The notes beneath the pieces were generated by a model that saw only the letters and a program-made list of their open reading frames with translations, was not told the DNA's origin and ran no database searches. From contig NZ_KI912105.1 of NCBI RefSeq assembly GCF_000517065.1, positions 1,472,405-1,536,404 of the forward strand: 64,000 nt of DNA. The letters are read 5' to 3'. Below are positions 38,659 through 48,928 of this stretch, piece after piece. Position numbers and translations under genes: made by a program. Numbering within the stretch: position 1 is the first letter of the stretch; each line of letters opens with the position of its first letter. The DNA comes from Alkaliflexus imshenetskii DSM 15055 (lineage in GTDB: Bacteria > Bacteroidota > Bacteroidia > Bacteroidales > Marinilabiliaceae).

Positions 38659-39882
38659 TTAACCAAACAGTTGACGTACTTTAACAAGTCCGGCTACCAA
38701 AGCATCAACTTCATGAGTGGTGTTATACATTCCGAACGAAGCTCTGATGGTGCCTGGAATTCCAAACCGCTTCATGAGCGGCTGCGCGCAATGATGCCCG
38801 GTACGCACGGCGATACCCATCTTGTCGAGCAATGTCCCAGCATCAAAGGGGTGTATCCCATCCAGTAAAAAGGAGATGAGACTTGTACGTTGGGGGGCAG
38901 TACCATAAAATGTGATTTTCCCGAGGTCAGACAATCGTGAGAAAGCGTAATTAAAAAGCTCCTGCTCATAGTTTGCGATATGCTTAAGCCCTATATCCGA
39001 GACATAATCGATAGCAGCTCCCAGACCAATTGCGCCAACAAAATCGGGTGTGCCGGCTTCGAATTTATATGGGAGTTCATTAAACGTAGTTTTTTCGAAC
39101 GATACGTTTTGAATCATTTCTCCCCCACCTTGCCAGGGCGGCATGGCGCTGAGCCACTTTTCTTTCCCATAAAGCACACCGATACCGGTAGGCCCATAGA
39201 GTTTATGCCCCGAAAAAGCATAGAAATCGCAGTCGAGCGCCTGTACATCCACAGGTGTGTGCTGAATGGCCTGTGCGCCATCAATCAAAACCGGAATATC
39301 TCTTTCATGCGATGCTTTTATTATCTCCTGAATGGGGTTGATTGTGCCAAGCACATTACTGATATGTGCCACAGCCACCAGACGTGTTTTCTCGCTCAAC
39401 AAACCATAAAATGCATCCATATTGAGGGTGCCATCATCCATTACAGGAATAACTTTAAGCACAATGCCTTTGCGGCTTTGTAAGAGTTGCCAAGGGACAA
39501 TGTTGGAATGGTGTTCCAGACCGGAAACAACAACCTCATCGCCCTCTTGTATAAAGGCTTCGCCAAAGGCATTTGCCACCAGATTGATTGATTCGGTTGT
39601 GCCTCTGGTAAATATTACCTCGTGCAATGAGCCGGCATTAATAAAGGCACGCACCTTTTCACGTGCAGCTTCAAAAGCCTCTGTGCATATATTACTCAGC
39701 GTATGAACTCCTCGATGGATATTGCTGTTGTAGTCGGCATAAACTTCGTCCATTGCCCTAACAACAGGCTCCGGCGTATGGGTGGTTGCCCCATTGTCAA
39801 AATAAACCAAAGGCCGCCCGTTAACGGAGCGGCTCAATATTGGAAAATCACCTCGTATTTTATCTATCGGATAGTTCATCAA
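38659..39882 (-). CDS. sufS: Cysteine desulfurase SufS
   Basis: PLP enzyme, 407 residues, that removes sulfur from cysteine for Fe-S assembly. The PLP lysine is in SGHKLYGPTGIG, and the catalytic Cys is in VRTGHHCAQPLM. GTPDFVGAIGL and the N-terminal YFDNGATTHTP are typical of the group II (SufS) family. It begins 8 bp after sufD. Confidence 0.97.
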   Translation of the reverse strand: MMNYPIDKIRGDFPILSRSVNGRPLVYFDNGATTHTPEPVVRAMDEVYADYNSNIHRGVHTLSNICTEAFEAAREKVRAFINAGSLHEVIFTRGTTESINLVANAFGEAFIQEGDEVVVSGLEHHSNIVPWQLLQSRKGIVLKVIPVMDDGTLNMDAFYGLLSEKTRLVAVAHISNVLGTINPIQEIIKASHERDIPVLIDGAQAIQHTPVDVQALDCDFYAFSGHKLYGPTGIGVLYGKEKWLSAMPPWQGGGEMIQNVSFEKTTFNELPYKFEAGTPDFVGAIGLGAAIDYVSDIGLKHIANYEQELFNYAFSRLSDLGKITFYGTAPQRTSLISFLLDGIHPFDAGTLLDKMGIAVRTGHHCAQPLMKRFGIPGTIRASFGMYNTTHEVDALVAGLVKVRQLFG

Positions 39883-39890
39883 AGAATCAC

Positions 39891-41270
39891 TTACACAGAT
39901 GCATTCAAAATCTTATCATTTAGTTGTCCACAAACAATGCATGAATCGCACTTATCCAACTCACCTCTAAACCGTTTTTCAACCAACAGCCTTATCTGCT
40001 CCTTGAGGCCGGGCAGTTGAATCTTCTCAATCACCTCATAGGCAAACGCATACATCAACAGAATGGTTGCCTCCTCTTTACCGATTCCACGTGCCCTTAG
40101 ATAGAACAGCGCTTTTTCGTCGAGCTGACCCACAGTAGCGCCGTGGCTGCATTTCACATCATCGGCATAGATTTCGAGCTGAGGACGGGTGTTCATCCTG
40201 GCATTGTCGGTGAGCAAAAGGTTGTTGTTGCTCTGGTAGGCATTGGTACGCTGTGCATCGGGCCTTACCATGATACGGCCGGTAAAAGCTCCTGTACTTC
40301 CGTCGTCCATAACCCCCTTAAACAGTTCATTACTTTCGCAATCTGGCATGGCATGGTCGATGAATGAGAAGTTATCCACATGCATGTTTTTATCGGTTAA
40401 ATAAAGACCTGAAATGTGGTTCTCGGCATGAACTCCACCCAGACGGGCAAAAATATTGTTGCGGGTAACGCCTGTATTCAAAGTAAAATAATTGGCACTT
40501 AACACCGATTTGGTTTCCTGATTGAAATAATAACCACCTACCTGTACCACACCATTGTGTTGGTTTTGGATGTTATAAAAATCAAGATTTCCGGAAGCAT
40601 CCACAAAACCCTCGGTAACTGAATTCACCAGAAAGCGGCTGTTTGACAAAGTATGATCACAGAACAGCACTCTGGCCTGAGCATTCTCTTCAATTACAAT
40701 GAAGTTACGCTGGTTTACCATTCTGTCGGTATCGCCGGTGAGAATATTCACCACCTGAATGGGTTTTTCTACCACCATATTTTTGGGGACATAAACAAAA
40801 ATGCCATCACAGGCCAACAGCGTGTTAAGAGCCACCACACCATCGGCGTCGGCAGGAGCCAGCTTACCATAGAACTTATGCATCAGCTCAGGATGCTTAA
40901 CAGACAGCTCAGCAAAGCTGCCAATAACCACACCTTCGGGCAATCTGGTATATGAACTCCCCTCGTAGTATCTTCCGTTAACAGCAAATACAGTATATGA
41001 TTCAAGCGCATCCACATCGCAGGTGAACACCTCATCAATATTTCCGGAAAAACCGCTTTCTGTAGGCGTAAAACGGTATGTAGCCTTGAACCAAGCCTGA
41101 AGGTTGGTATATTTATAGGCCTCCACTTTACTTGAAGGGATGCCCAGCCTTGCAAACGCTTCGGTCGCCACTTCTCTGGCCGCATTCACAACAGGCGATG
41201 CTCCCTGTTCAATCAGATGCCTGTTTTCATCAAACAAGGCAATCATGGATGTATCATTTGTTTTTATCAT
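39891..41270 (-). CDS. sufD: Fe-S cluster assembly scaffold SufD
   Basis: 459-residue partner of SufB and SufC. The long right-handed beta-helix core is recognisable from repeated hydrophobic stretches and the C-terminal motif DVKCSHGATVGQLDEKALFYLRARGI-type region with its conserved His. 3 bp after sufC. Confidence 0.95.
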   Translation of the reverse strand: MIKTNDTSMIALFDENRHLIEQGASPVVNAAREVATEAFARLGIPSSKVEAYKYTNLQAWFKATYRFTPTESGFSGNIDEVFTCDVDALESYTVFAVNGRYYEGSSYTRLPEGVVIGSFAELSVKHPELMHKFYGKLAPADADGVVALNTLLACDGIFVYVPKNMVVEKPIQVVNILTGDTDRMVNQRNFIVIEENAQARVLFCDHTLSNSRFLVNSVTEGFVDASGNLDFYNIQNQHNGVVQVGGYYFNQETKSVLSANYFTLNTGVTRNNIFARLGGVHAENHISGLYLTDKNMHVDNFSFIDHAMPDCESNELFKGVMDDGSTGAFTGRIMVRPDAQRTNAYQSNNNLLLTDNARMNTRPQLEIYADDVKCSHGATVGQLDEKALFYLRARGIGKEEATILLMYAFAYEVIEKIQLPGLKEQIRLLVEKRFRGELDKCDSCIVCGQLNDKILNASV

Positions 41271-41273
41271 ACC

Positions 41274-42026
41274 CTAATCCTCAAACTCTTTTTTAATCCA
41301 ATCATACCCTTTTTCCTCCAGCTCCTGAGCCAGCTCCTTACCTGCAGATTTCACAATACGACCCTTGTAAAGAACGTGCACGTAATCGGGTACAATATAA
41401 TCGAGCAAGCGCTGGTAGTGCGTTATAACAATGGTGGCATTGTCGCTGCGTCGCAACTTATTCACACCGTTTGCAACCACTCTAAGTGCATCAATGTCGA
41501 GGCCTGAATCTGTTTCATCCAAAATAGAGAGTGTGGGGTCGAGCATGGCCATCTGAAAAATCTCATTTTTCTTTTTCTCTCCACCAGAAAAGCCTTCGTT
41601 TACCGAGCGGTTGGTCAAATCTGAATCTATCTCCACCAGATTTTTCTTGTCGCGCATCAGTTTGAGAAAATCACTCGCTGAAAGCACCTCCTGTCCCCTG
41701 TGTTTACGCTGCTCATTAAGGGCTGTACGCATAAAATTTGTCATGCTCACCCCGGGGATTTCAACTGGATACTGAAAGCTGAGAAACAATCCTTCTCTGG
41801 CTCTATCCTCGGGCGACATCTCCAGCAAATCTTTTCCATTGAACTCAACCATGCCTTCGCTCACCTCAAAAGCCTCATTACCGGTAAGCACAGCAGCCAA
41901 GGTACTCTTTCCGGAACCGTTGGGTCCCATGATGGCATGAATTTCACCCGGTTTTACATCCAGTGAAATTCCGCGAAGAATTTCCTTGCCATCGATCATC
42001 GCATGTAAATCTTTTATCTTAAGCAT
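41274..42026 (-). CDS. sufC: Suf ATPase SufC
   Basis: ABC-type ATPase of the SufBCD scaffold, 250 residues, cytosolic. Walker A GPNGSGKST, Q-loop LSFQYP, signature FSGGEKKKNE and Walker B LSILDETDSGLD are all present. ATG 42026 (MLKIKDL) is the family start; the longer frame to 42068 adds only a charged stretch. Located between sufB and sufD. Confidence 0.97.
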   Translation of the reverse strand: MLKIKDLHAMIDGKEILRGISLDVKPGEIHAIMGPNGSGKSTLAAVLTGNEAFEVSEGMVEFNGKDLLEMSPEDRAREGLFLSFQYPVEIPGVSMTNFMRTALNEQRKHRGQEVLSASDFLKLMRDKKNLVEIDSDLTNRSVNEGFSGGEKKKNEIFQMAMLDPTLSILDETDSGLDIDALRVVANGVNKLRRSDNATIVITHYQRLLDYIVPDYVHVLYKGRIVKSAGKELAQELEEKGYDWIKKEFED

Positions 42027-42126
42027 TGCCTTTATGTTTTTATCCCTGATGCCCGGTTTAGCGGGCAATTGTGTATTATTAATTAAACTTTAAAAATGGG
42101 TGTTGACATCAATCGTATGGATGAAA

Positions 42127-43575
42127 TTACCCCACGCTGCCTTCAAGACTAATCTGCAACAGCTTTTGAGCCTCCACTGCAAACTCCATCGGGAGCTGAT
42201 TGATCACCTCTTTCACATAACCGTTTACAATAAGTGCCACTGCACTTTCTGTGTCAATGCCACGCTGGTTACAATAAAAAATCTGGTCTTCACCAATTTT
42301 TGAAGTGGTTGCCTCATGCTCAACTTTTGCCGTACTGTTGTTAATTTCCAAATAAGGGAACGTATGTGCACCACACTTATCGCCAAGCAACAGTGAATCG
42401 CATTGCGAGAAGTTGCGGGCATTGTCAGCCTTTTTTGACACTTTAACAAGTCCCCGGTAACTATTCTGACTCTTTCCGGCTGAAATACCTTTAGACACAA
42501 TCAGGCTTCGTGTATTTTTACCCAGATGAATCATTTTTGTACCGGTATCGGCCTGCTGATAGTTATTGGTAAGCGCTACCGAATAGAATTCCCCTACTGT
42601 ATGATCGCCCATGAGAATACAGCTTGGATACTTCCACGTTATTGCAGATCCGGTTTCGACCTGCGTCCACGATATTTTTGAATAATCACCTTTACAAATA
42701 CCCCTCTTGGTGACAAAGTTGAAGATTCCACCTTTGCCATTCTTGTCGCCGGGATACCAGTTTTGGACTGTTGAGTATTTAACCTCAGCCCTGTCGAGGG
42801 TCACAATTTCAACCACTGCAGCGTGCAACTGATTTTCATCACGCATTGGAGCCGTACACCCCTCAAGGTAACTCACGTAACTGTCATCTTCCGCCACAAT
42901 CAAGGTGCGCTCAAACTGCCCGGTGTTCATGGCATTTATACGGAAGTATGATGACAGTTCCATAGGACAGCGTACGCCTTTTGGTATAAACACAAAAGAG
43001 CCATCACTAAAAACTGCCGAATTAAGAGCGGCAAAAAAGTTGTCGCCCGGAGGCACCACCGAGCCCAAATATTTCTTCACCAAGTCGGGATATTCGAGTA
43101 CGGCTTCAGACATGCTGCAGAAAATAATACCTTTTTCGGCCAGTGTTTCCCTAAACGTTGTTTTAACCGAAACACTATCTATAATGGCATCAACTGCTAC
43201 GCCAGCAAGCACTTTCTGTTCGTCAAGCGGAATCCCTAGCTTCTCGAAAGTAGCTCTTAACTCAGGATCCACTTCATCAAGGCTGTTTAACTGAGGTTTT
43301 TTCTTAGGTGCCGCATAATAAATGATTTCCTGAAAATCGATTTCAGGAATCTTAAGATGTGCCCAGTCCGGCGATTCCATTTTGAGCCAGTTGCGATAGG
43401 CAGAAAGACGAAATTCGAGCATAAAGTCGGGTTCGTTCTTTCGTTGGGATATTTCGCGTATCACACCCTCATTCAATCCCTTGGGCAGCATATCCATCTC
43501 AATATCGGTATGAAAACCATACTGATACTCCCTATTGGTTACTTCTTCCAATAATTTATCCTGTTCTGTTGCCAT
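42127..43575 (-). CDS. sufB: Fe-S cluster assembly protein SufB
   Basis: 482-residue main scaffold of the SUF complex and the first gene of the sufBCDSE operon. The conserved C-terminal block [21 protein letters not shown] and [21 protein letters not shown] are clear. sufC follows after 100 bp. A possible promoter box lies at 43792-43799. Confidence 0.97.
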   Translation of the reverse strand: MATEQDKLLEEVTNREYQYGFHTDIEMDMLPKGLNEGVIREISQRKNEPDFMLEFRLSAYRNWLKMESPDWAHLKIPEIDFQEIIYYAAPKKKPQLNSLDEVDPELRATFEKLGIPLDEQKVLAGVAVDAIIDSVSVKTTFRETLAEKGIIFCSMSEAVLEYPDLVKKYLGSVVPPGDNFFAALNSAVFSDGSFVFIPKGVRCPMELSSYFRINAMNTGQFERTLIVAEDDSYVSYLEGCTAPMRDENQLHAAVVEIVTLDRAEVKYSTVQNWYPGDKNGKGGIFNFVTKRGICKGDYSKISWTQVETGSAITWKYPSCILMGDHTVGEFYSVALTNNYQQADTGTKMIHLGKNTRSLIVSKGISAGKSQNSYRGLVKVSKKADNARNFSQCDSLLLGDKCGAHTFPYLEINNSTAKVEHEATTSKIGEDQIFYCNQRGIDTESAVALIVNGYVKEVINQLPMEFAVEAQKLLQISLEGSVG

Positions 43576-44037
43576 AATTCAGTTCAAAAACAATGCATAA
43601 TAGTCAAATCCTGTAAAAACAGGTACTACACGTTAAAATCTTTCTAATTAAACAAGCCAAAAATCAAAGGGTTCAACCCAAATCATATTACATTTCCTGT
43701 AAGCATATAGTTGTCGTCTATAACTCCATTCTACAATATAGACATAACTCATAACACATGACAGAAAAGTAATTCCAGCCTATTCATTGGCCAAATTTAC
43801 AAAACTATTTAGATTAATTTAATTTAGTATGGCGTGTGTGATATTAAAAAAAAACGTCAAAAGTTAATTAAATCACTAATTATCACAACAAACCGACGAA
43901 ATCATAAAACTTTGTAAAAAAGACAAAAACATCCGCATTTGAATCAATCCAAAGGGATAGGTAGTCTGGATTCCACACATACTAGAAGAAATTGTCATGC
44001 CGATGCATTATATTTACATTGCTGAAATTGAAGTTCA
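43576..44037. other. 462-bp divergent intergenic region between sufB and the channel gene
   Basis: A/T-rich with no supported gene. It carries a TAAATTTG box for the minus strand (43792-43799) and a weak TATATTTA near 44009-44016 for the plus strand. No IscR/Fur-like palindrome could be recognised with confidence. Confidence 0.45.
43792..43799 (-). promoter_or_regulatory. -7 box for the suf operon (TAAATTTG, minus strand)
   Basis: The plus strand reads CAAATTTA. It lies 216 bp upstream of sufB, which would imply a long leader; no -33 TTG was found. Confidence 0.3.
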
Positions 44038-44865
44038 ATGAACATGAGTAACCTGAAAGAGCGCATCTATCGCATCATATTTGAATCGGACACCAGACAT
44101 GGTAAGTTATTTGACGTGGCATTGCTCATCCTCATCTCACTTAGCATCGTGATTGTGATGCTCGAGAGTGTTGAATCGATAGAACGCATAGCAGGAAAGC
44201 AGTTGGACGCAGCTGAATGGTTCATCACCGTTCTGTTCACCATCGAATATTTGCTGCGGATAATCAGCTCCCCAAAACCAACCAAATACATTTTCAGTTT
44301 TCTGGGAATAATCGACTTTTTGGCCATCATCCCAACTTATATTGCCTTTACCTTTCCGGATGCACAAACTTTTGTGGTGATTCGTGCCATCAGATTGCTC
44401 AGGGTATATCGCATTCTCAAGCTTTACCACTTTATTCGGGCCGGAAATCTGCTAATGTTGGCCATCCGTAGAAGCGCCAGAAAAGTTTCGATTTTTATGC
44501 TCTTCATTGCCATACTCGTGATAATGCTGGGAAGCATCATGTATATGATTGAAGGAGGTGAAAACGGGTTTTACAGCATTCCACTCAGTATTTACTGGGC
44601 CATTATTACCCTTACTACTGTTGGCTATGGCGATATTGTTCCCCTAACCAGTCTGGGAAAATTTGTGGCATCGTTTATCATGTTACTTGGATATAGCTTT
44701 ATAGCCATCCCAACGGGTATCGTATCCGTAGAGATGTCAAGAACCTTCAACGAAGCTACCGATGAGAACAAAAAGTGTGATAAATGTGGTGAGAGTCACC
44801 ACGCACCTGAAGCAAGTTTTTGCAGAATATGTGGCGCAAAACTTAAGGACAACTCCGCAGAATAA
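44038..44865 (+). CDS. Voltage-gated potassium channel with C-terminal zinc ribbon
   Basis: 275-residue ion channel with six membrane segments. S4 carries arginines (VVIRAIRLLRVYRILKL), and the pore has the K+ selectivity filter TTVGYGD. After S6, the cytosolic tail has a CxxC-x11-CxxC zinc ribbon at Cys247, Cys250, Cys262 and Cys265 (CDKCGE ... CRICGA). The zinc ribbon is an uncommon addition. The HD-domain gene follows 78 bp downstream from its own promoter. Confidence 0.92.
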   Translation: MNMSNLKERIYRIIFESDTRHGKLFDVALLILISLSIVIVMLESVESIERIAGKQLDAAEWFITVLFTIEYLLRIISSPKPTKYIFSFLGIIDFLAIIPTYIAFTFPDAQTFVVIRAIRLLRVYRILKLYHFIRAGNLLMLAIRRSARKVSIFMLFIAILVIMLGSIMYMIEGGENGFYSIPLSIYWAIITLTTVGYGDIVPLTSLGKFVASFIMLLGYSFIAIPTGIVSVEMSRTFNEATDENKKCDKCGESHHAPEASFCRICGAKLKDNSAE

Positions 44866-44892
44866 TGCCATCGAAAATAGTAACGAACGCTA

Positions 44893-44900
44893 TATCTTTG
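44893..44900 (+). promoter_or_regulatory. -7 box (TATCTTTG) for the HD-lpxD region
   Basis: Exact TAnnTTTG, 43 bp before the TTG start of the HD gene. No -33 TTG. Confidence 0.45.
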
Positions 44901-44943
44901 CAAACCATTCACCATTGGAAAACATCACTAAGACATCTCTGCT

Positions 44944-46188
44944 TTGAAAACCACCAATAAAAAGAAAATCATCAACGACCCGGTTTATGGATTTATATCG
45001 GTTCCGGAGGATTTACTATACGACATTATAGAGCATCCATATCTGCAACGTCTTAGGTGGATAAAACAACTGGGCATGACACCCCTGGTTTATCCGGGAG
45101 CCACACACACGCGTTTTCAACACACCATTGGATGTATGCATTTGATGAGTGCTGCTGTGGAAACCCTGCGCCAAAAAGGTCATGAGATAACCGACGATGA
45201 ATCGGTGGCCGTACACGCAGCCATTCTGATGCACGATTTGGGTCACGGGCCGTTCTCACATGTGCTGGAATCTACACTTGTGCAGGGTGTGAACCACGAA
45301 GAGATTTCACTGCTCTTTATGGAACAACTAAACAGACAACTCGATGGTGCACTGGCCACTGCCATTAAAATCTTTACCAACAAATACCCGAAAAAATTCC
45401 TGCACCAACTGGTTTCAAGCCAATTGGATATGGACAGACTGGACTATCTCAACCGCGACAGCTTTTATACCGGTGTTTCGGAAGGCGTCATAAGTTCTGA
45501 TCGCATCATTAAAATGCTTAACGTGCACAACGACCAACTGGTGGTTGAAGCCAAAGGCATCTACTCCATCGAAAAATTTTTGATTGCGCGGCGATTGATG
45601 TATTGGCAGGTATATCTTCACAAAACGGCTCTGGTATCGGAGAAAATGCTCATCAATACGTTTCGCAGAGCACGCCATCTCATTTCTGTGGGTCAAACAC
45701 CGGAAACACCAAGGCATCTCAATTATTTTCTGCAAAACCAGCCCACACTTAATGAGTTTAGAAACAACCCTGAAGTGCTTGCCAATTTTGCCCTGCTCGA
45801 CGACAATGACATCATGAGCGCCCTTAAAACGTGGGTCTTTCATCCTGACAAAGTGCTCTCAACACTGGCATCGGGATTGTTGAACCGGAATCTTCTATCC
45901 ATCGAAATTCAGGAAAACGCTTTTGACCAGAATCAGATAGATAACCTGATTGAACGCACAAAGAACAAATTCAAACTTGATAACGATGAGGAAGCTGCCT
46001 ACTTTGTTTTTACCGGAAGCATCTCAAACAACACTTACAACATACTGGACGACAGGATAAACATCCTTTATCGCGACAACACCATTCGCGACATAGCTGA
46101 GGCATCTGACATGCTGGACTTGTCGGTACTGGGGAAAACCATAAAAAAAGAGATTCTTTGCTACCCTAAAGAGATAAGAATGAGTTAG
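44944..46188 (+). CDS. HD-domain phosphohydrolase (TTG start)
   Basis: 414-residue member of the HD superfamily (YdhJ/Sam-HD-like). The HD motif [16 protein letters not shown] and the upstream His in [12 protein letters not shown] supply the metal site. The substrate is unknown; dNTP-type or nucleotide hydrolysis is possible. The start is TTG 44944: an in-frame stop (44929-44931) lies just upstream, and there is no ATG before the conserved INDPVYGFI start. Precedes lpxD. Confidence 0.88.
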   Translation: MKTTNKKKIINDPVYGFISVPEDLLYDIIEHPYLQRLRWIKQLGMTPLVYPGATHTRFQHTIGCMHLMSAAVETLRQKGHEITDDESVAVHAAILMHDLGHGPFSHVLESTLVQGVNHEEISLLFMEQLNRQLDGALATAIKIFTNKYPKKFLHQLVSSQLDMDRLDYLNRDSFYTGVSEGVISSDRIIKMLNVHNDQLVVEAKGIYSIEKFLIARRLMYWQVYLHKTALVSEKMLINTFRRARHLISVGQTPETPRHLNYFLQNQPTLNEFRNNPEVLANFALLDDNDIMSALKTWVFHPDKVLSTLASGLLNRNLLSIEIQENAFDQNQIDNLIERTKNKFKLDNDEEAAYFVFTGSISNNTYNILDDRINILYRDNTIRDIAEASDMLDLSVLGKTIKKEILCYPKEIRMS

Positions 46189-46227
46189 CTCTTTTCGACC
46201 AGACTTTTATTACGAAAGATATTTTAG

Positions 46228-46235
46228 TAGTTTTG
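46228..46235 (+). promoter_or_regulatory. -7 box of lpxD (TAGTTTTG)
   Basis: Exact TAnnTTTG, 17 bp before ATG 46253. TTTT at 46204-46208 lies about 20 nt upstream at the -33 position. Confidence 0.48.
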
Positions 46236-46252
46236 CAGCAAAATTTAATAGA

Positions 46253-47269
46253 ATGGAGTTTACTGCAGAACAAATAGCCGCATTGATTAAGGGTGAAGTA
46301 GAAGGTAACCCGAAAGCCATTGTGCGCGACGTTTCAAAAATAGAAGAAGGGCGGCCTGAAACGCTTACGTTTCTTGCCAACCCAAAATACAACCATTACA
46401 TATACAACACACAAGCCTCCGTTGTAATTGTAAACAAAACCTTTGTGGCAGAACAACCCATAGAGGCAACCCTTATCCGGGTAGATGACGCTTACCGTGC
46501 GTTGGCTCTGCTCCTTCAGATGTATCAGGCATCTCAGCCTAAAAAAACAGGCATTGAACAACCTTCGTATATTGATGGTTCGGCCGTGTTGGGTGACTTT
46601 GTTTACATTGGCGCTTTTAGCTACATAGGTGAAAAAACAAAAATTGGTAACAGTGTCCAGATTTATCCCCAGGTTTACATAGGTGATGGCGTAGAAATTG
46701 GTGACAATAGCATTGTATATCCCGGAGCCAAAATTTACAAAGGATGTAAAATTGGAAGTAACTGTGTGATTCACTCCGGAGCTGTGGTTGGTTCCGATGG
46801 CTTTGGCTTTGCGCCGGGTCCGGATGGACAGTTTGAAAAAATACCCCAGGTTGGTATTGTGATTTTAGAAGATAACGTAGAAATTGGTGCCAACACCACG
46901 CTCGACAGAGCTACAATGGGCGCAACCGTCATACGAAAAGGCACCAAACTTGACAACCTGATTCAAATAGCCCACAACGTTGAAATAGGAGAAAACAGTG
47001 TGTTGGCTGCTCAAACAGGCATAGCCGGAAGTACAAAAATTGGCAAAAATGTGATGTTCGGAGGTCAGGTGGGCATTGCAGGGCACCTTAAAATAGCCGA
47101 TGGTGTTAAACTTGCCGCTCAAACCGGCGTTGGTGGCAACCTTAAAAAAGAAAACGGCGTGTATATGGGCTCTCCTGCAATTGAGGCCATGCAATACAAT
47201 AAAGCATACGTGATATTCAGAAACCTGCCAGATCTGAAATCCCGTATTGATAAACTTGAAAAACAATAA
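46253..47269 (+). CDS. lpxD: UDP-3-O-(3-hydroxyacyl)glucosamine N-acyltransferase
   Basis: Third step of lipid A synthesis, using acyl-ACP as donor. 338 residues: an N-terminal uridine-binding domain ([21 protein letters not shown]), then a left-handed beta-helix of hexapeptide repeats ([14 protein letters not shown]...). The catalytic His lies in [15 protein letters not shown]. Followed by lpxC/fabZ and lpxA on the same strand. Confidence 0.97.
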   Translation: MEFTAEQIAALIKGEVEGNPKAIVRDVSKIEEGRPETLTFLANPKYNHYIYNTQASVVIVNKTFVAEQPIEATLIRVDDAYRALALLLQMYQASQPKKTGIEQPSYIDGSAVLGDFVYIGAFSYIGEKTKIGNSVQIYPQVYIGDGVEIGDNSIVYPGAKIYKGCKIGSNCVIHSGAVVGSDGFGFAPGPDGQFEKIPQVGIVILEDNVEIGANTTLDRATMGATVIRKGTKLDNLIQIAHNVEIGENSVLAAQTGIAGSTKIGKNVMFGGQVGIAGHLKIADGVKLAAQTGVGGNLKKENGVYMGSPAIEAMQYNKAYVIFRNLPDLKSRIDKLEKQ

Positions 47270-47497
47270 AACAAGGTAACTGTTTATTTTGAAACGAAGT
47301 TTTAAAGTTGTTACGTATGGATACAGCGATTAACTCAACAACACAGAGACAGTAGGCTCTGCGCTGTCATAAACCAACACAATCCTAACAAGCTTTAAAT
47401 AATAACGATGATGGCAAAGCGTAAAAACTTCATACCGTTATCAATTTCATAACAGTTATTGGCTTACGAAAAGTAAAAATCTAAACATCCCATAAAA

Positions 47498-48898
47498 ATG
47501 GCTGAAAAACAAAGAACCATTGGAAATCCCGTTAGCCTTAAAGGCCCCGGACTACATACGGGTGTGAATGTTACGCTAACCCTTAACCCGGCAGAGGAAA
47601 ACCACGGGTTTCGCTTTCGCAGAATTGATTTGGATGGAAAACCGATAATAAGAGCTCTGGTTGACAACGTAACCTACACACAACGTGGAACCGTTTTGCA
47701 GGAAGGGGAAGCCAAAGTAAGTACCATTGAACATTGCCTGGCTGCACTGCGCGGTCTGGGAGTTGACAACTGCTTAATCGACGTGGATGGCCCCGAAGCT
47801 CCAATACTCGATGGCAGCTCCAAATTCTTTGTGAAAGCCATTAAAGAAGCCGGGATTGTTGAGCAGTCGGCCGATAGAGAGTACTTTGAGGTACGCGAAA
47901 AAATGATGGTTGAAGACCCAGAAACGGGGAGTTACATCATTGCACTGCCCGACAACAACTTCTCAGCACAAATAATGATTTCGTTCGATAAATCGTTGCA
48001 TCTGGCCAACCAGTTTGCAACCATCGAAAATCTGGACGCTTTTGAGAGCGAGATATCCATGTGCCGCACATTTGTGTTTCTGCATGAGCTGGAACCGCTG
48101 CTGAAAAACAATCTGATCAAAGGTGGCGATCTCGACAATGCCATCATCATAATAGACAAACCAGTATCGCAAGAGGAGCTTGACCATCTGGCAAAACTCT
48201 TTAACAAACCCAAAGTTGAGGTTAAACCTACAGGCATACTAAACAATCTGGAATTACATTACACCAACGAACCAGCCAGGCACAAGCTATTGGATGTAAT
48301 TGGAGACCTCGCGCTTTGCGGCAGCCCAATCAAAGGTCGCATCATCGCCAACAAGCCGGGACATAAAATCAATGCCGATTTCACCAAACTCATTCGCAAA
48401 GAGATACGTAAGCGACAACTTAAAATTGATGCGCCGCAATATGATCCCAACAAGGAGCCAATTTTCGACACCAACCAAATAAAAGGCATGCTTCCCCACC
48501 GCTACCCTTTCCTTCTGGTTGATAAAGTCATTGAACTTCAGGAAAAATCAATTGTTGGTGTGAAAAATGTAACATCCAACGAGCCATTTTTTGTGGGTCA
48601 CTTCCCGTCAGAACCCGTGATGCCCGGCGTGCTGCTTGTAGAAGCAATGGCGCAGTGTGGCGGAATTCTGGTGTTGAGCCAACTCGAAGACCCACACACC
48701 TATAGTACTTACTTCCTGAAACTTGACAACATCAAATTCAGAAAAAAAGTGGTTCCTGGTGACACGCTTATTTTTAAACTGGAATTGATGACCGAGATTC
48801 GCCGTGGCGTAGCCAACATGAAAGGGATAGCTTTTGTGGGTGACTCAATAGTTGCCGAAGGTGAATTTATGGCCCAGATTGCAAAAAACAAAGAATAA
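47498..48898 (+). CDS. lpxC/fabZ: Bifunctional LpxC deacetylase / FabZ dehydratase fusion
   Basis: 466 residues combining two enzymes. Residues 1-310 are LpxC, the zinc-dependent committed step of lipid A synthesis, with STIEHCLAALRGLG, LDGSSKFFV and the metal-binding HKLLDVIGDLAL and GHKINADF. Residues ~320-466 are FabZ, the 3-hydroxyacyl-ACP dehydratase, with LPHRYPFLLVDKV and the catalytic Glu in VMPGVLLVEAMAQ. This fusion is known in Bacteroidetes and links fatty acid and lipid A flux. It lies 30 bp before lpxA. Confidence 0.96.
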   Translation: MAEKQRTIGNPVSLKGPGLHTGVNVTLTLNPAEENHGFRFRRIDLDGKPIIRALVDNVTYTQRGTVLQEGEAKVSTIEHCLAALRGLGVDNCLIDVDGPEAPILDGSSKFFVKAIKEAGIVEQSADREYFEVREKMMVEDPETGSYIIALPDNNFSAQIMISFDKSLHLANQFATIENLDAFESEISMCRTFVFLHELEPLLKNNLIKGGDLDNAIIIIDKPVSQEELDHLAKLFNKPKVEVKPTGILNNLELHYTNEPARHKLLDVIGDLALCGSPIKGRIIANKPGHKINADFTKLIRKEIRKRQLKIDAPQYDPNKEPIFDTNQIKGMLPHRYPFLLVDKVIELQEKSIVGVKNVTSNEPFFVGHFPSEPVMPGVLLVEAMAQCGGILVLSQLEDPHTYSTYFLKLDNIKFRKKVVPGDTLIFKLELMTEIRRGVANMKGIAFVGDSIVAEGEFMAQIAKNKE

Positions 48899-48928
48899 TT
48901 ACTGGTTCTAATCAAGAATAGAGAATTA

